From Tamaricihabitans halophyticus (GTDB taxonomy: Bacteria > Actinomycetota > Actinomycetes > Mycobacteriales > Pseudonocardiaceae), in assembly GCF_004340875.1 (NCBI RefSeq), contig NZ_SLXQ01000006.1, positions 1 through 64,000 of the forward strand: a stretch of DNA of 64,000 nt. The letters are read 5' to 3'. The position numbers and the translations under genes were made by a program. Every line of letters starts with the position of its first letter. Position 1 is the first letter of the stretch. Shown piece after piece: positions 63,548 through 64,000 of this stretch. The notes under the pieces are model-generated. The model saw only the letters and a program-made list of their open reading frames with translations. It did not search any database and was not told the DNA's origin.

Positions 63548-63811
63548 GTGCTCGAAGCTTGCATCGTGGCTGCCGCCCGTTCGCCGATTGGCCGGGCCAG
63601 CAAGGGTTCACCGAAAGACGTTCGCCCGAAGGCGTTCGCCGCGCGGGTGATCCCGTCGGCCCGGGAACTGAACATTGCCCCAGAAGACAGCGTCAAGCTC
63701 AACGTCAACAGCGGCGCAGGCGCGCACGGAGAAGTCCGCGGCAGGCAGGCAGAGACAATGCGTGTGGGCGGCGGCCCTGGAATCGCGATGATTCTGGAGA
63801 GATTGTCATGA
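63548..63811 (+). pseudogene. Internally deleted thiolase (acetyl-CoA acetyltransferase) relic
   Basis: 87 codons from GTG with GAGGAGG upstream. The first 26 residues ([15 protein letters not shown]) are a normal thiolase N-terminus. It then jumps to a C-terminal-like segment ([20 protein letters not shown]) and finally to [15 protein letters not shown], a normal thiolase end. Family length is about 390, so roughly 300 residues are gone, including the acyl-binding Cys, the G-H-P His and the C-terminal catalytic Cys (the tail has T-M-R-V-G-G-G). It cannot be an active thiolase. The reading frame is preserved to the end and overlaps the next gene by 4 bp. Confidence 0.72.
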
Positions 63812-64000
63812 CCAGGTTCACGGGTAAGACCGCGATCGTCACCGGCGCCAGCCGGGGAATCGGGCTGGCCATCGCCGAGCGGTTGGTGGCCGACGGCGCG
63901 AAAGTTGTCATCACCGCCCGCGAGCAGGAAGCGCTGGACGCCGCGGTCGAGAAGCTGGGTGGGCCGAAGCATGCGCTCGGAGTGGCCGGGCGCGCCGACG
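63808..64000 (+). CDS. Short-chain dehydrogenase (FabG-like), truncated by window end
   Basis: 64 codons visible from the ATG at 63808, which overlaps the thiolase relic stop (ATGA). [20 protein letters not shown] is the classical SDR T-G-x-x-x-G-x-G cofactor motif at the N-terminus, followed by V-V-I-T-A-R. The catalytic Ser-Tyr-Lys region lies beyond the window. The original operon probably encoded thiolase then ketoacyl-CoA reductase for beta-oxidation. Confidence 0.88.
   Translation, partial: MTRFTGKTAIVTGASRGIGLAIAERLVADGAKVVITAREQEALDAAVEKLGGPKHALGVAGRAD

Overview
The window is high-GC actinobacterial DNA. The very GC-rich third codon positions, frequent GTG/TTG starts, an EspG-type ESX accessory protein and a mycobacterial-style FadE24/FadE23 pair suggest the Pseudonocardiaceae (Amycolatopsis/Prauserella/Saccharopolyspora-like). 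This placement is inferred from gene content. I saw no rRNA, tRNA or CRISPR array. The window is chromosomal and largely catabolic.

Layout. 0-1.5 kb: the 3' tail of an insertion-sequence transposase, a 5'-truncated iron-containing redox enzyme and a VanB-type flavin/2Fe-2S reductase. 1.6-3 kb: an MFS drug exporter whose start codon lies inside an array of operator half-sites. 3-6.6 kb (-): a three-gene D-amino-acid operon (D-amino-acid dehydrogenase, cytoplasmic serine hydrolase, N-acyl-D-amino-acid deacylase), with a DUF2848 gene divergent from it. 7.7-10.2 kb: a SUKH-like protein and a divergent NmrA-type/AraC pair. 10.2-14.4 kb: a two-component system followed by a two-gene ABC exporter. 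14.5-17.3 kb: EspG-like protein, small unknown protein, TrkH potassium transporter. 17.3-22.5 kb (-): a Pls/PosA-type membrane NRPS-like poly-amino-acid synthetase translationally coupled to an M1 zinc peptidase. 22.8-23.8 kb: gamma-carbonic anhydrase and a small membrane protein.

23.8-30 kb: a TRAP transporter (dctP-Q-M) divergent from a family III CoA-transferase and an acyl-CoA dehydrogenase, with an IclR regulator, probably one module for importing and degrading an unknown carboxylate. 30-32.9 kb: a 945-residue FAD plus Fe-S oxidase. 33.2-46.4 kb: a betaine-to-glycine demethylation region: three-component Rieske monooxygenase (oxygenase, Rieske ferredoxin, ferredoxin reductase), dimethylglycine/sarcosine dehydrogenase, IclR, the heterotetrameric sarcosine oxidase soxBDAG with purU, and a divergent GntR. 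46.6-54.9 kb: a second regulon (amidase, D-2-hydroxyacid dehydrogenase, two maleate-isomerase-like proteins, GntR, succinate-semialdehyde dehydrogenase, class III aminotransferase, DUF3830) whose three divergent or upstream control regions share one 14-bp palindrome. 55-59 kb: Abi-alpha-like protein, and an FAD 2-hydroxyacid oxidase with a ThDP enzyme. 59-61.7 kb: two acyl-CoA dehydrogenases. 61.9-63.4 kb (-): MerR regulator and quinone reductase-like gene. 63.5-64 kb: a severely deleted thiolase relic reading into a truncated SDR gene.

Two genome-scale signals cross these units. A short intergenic repeat (core AAGATCCCTAAAGAA bounded by ACCGC and GCGGT, often with a second module) occurs about a dozen times, mostly between convergent genes. 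Related IclR-like operator sequences (centre CGTATTAC) lie in front of both the TRAP/CoA-transferase and the betaine genes. The least described item is the Pls-type synthetase with its coupled M1 peptidase.
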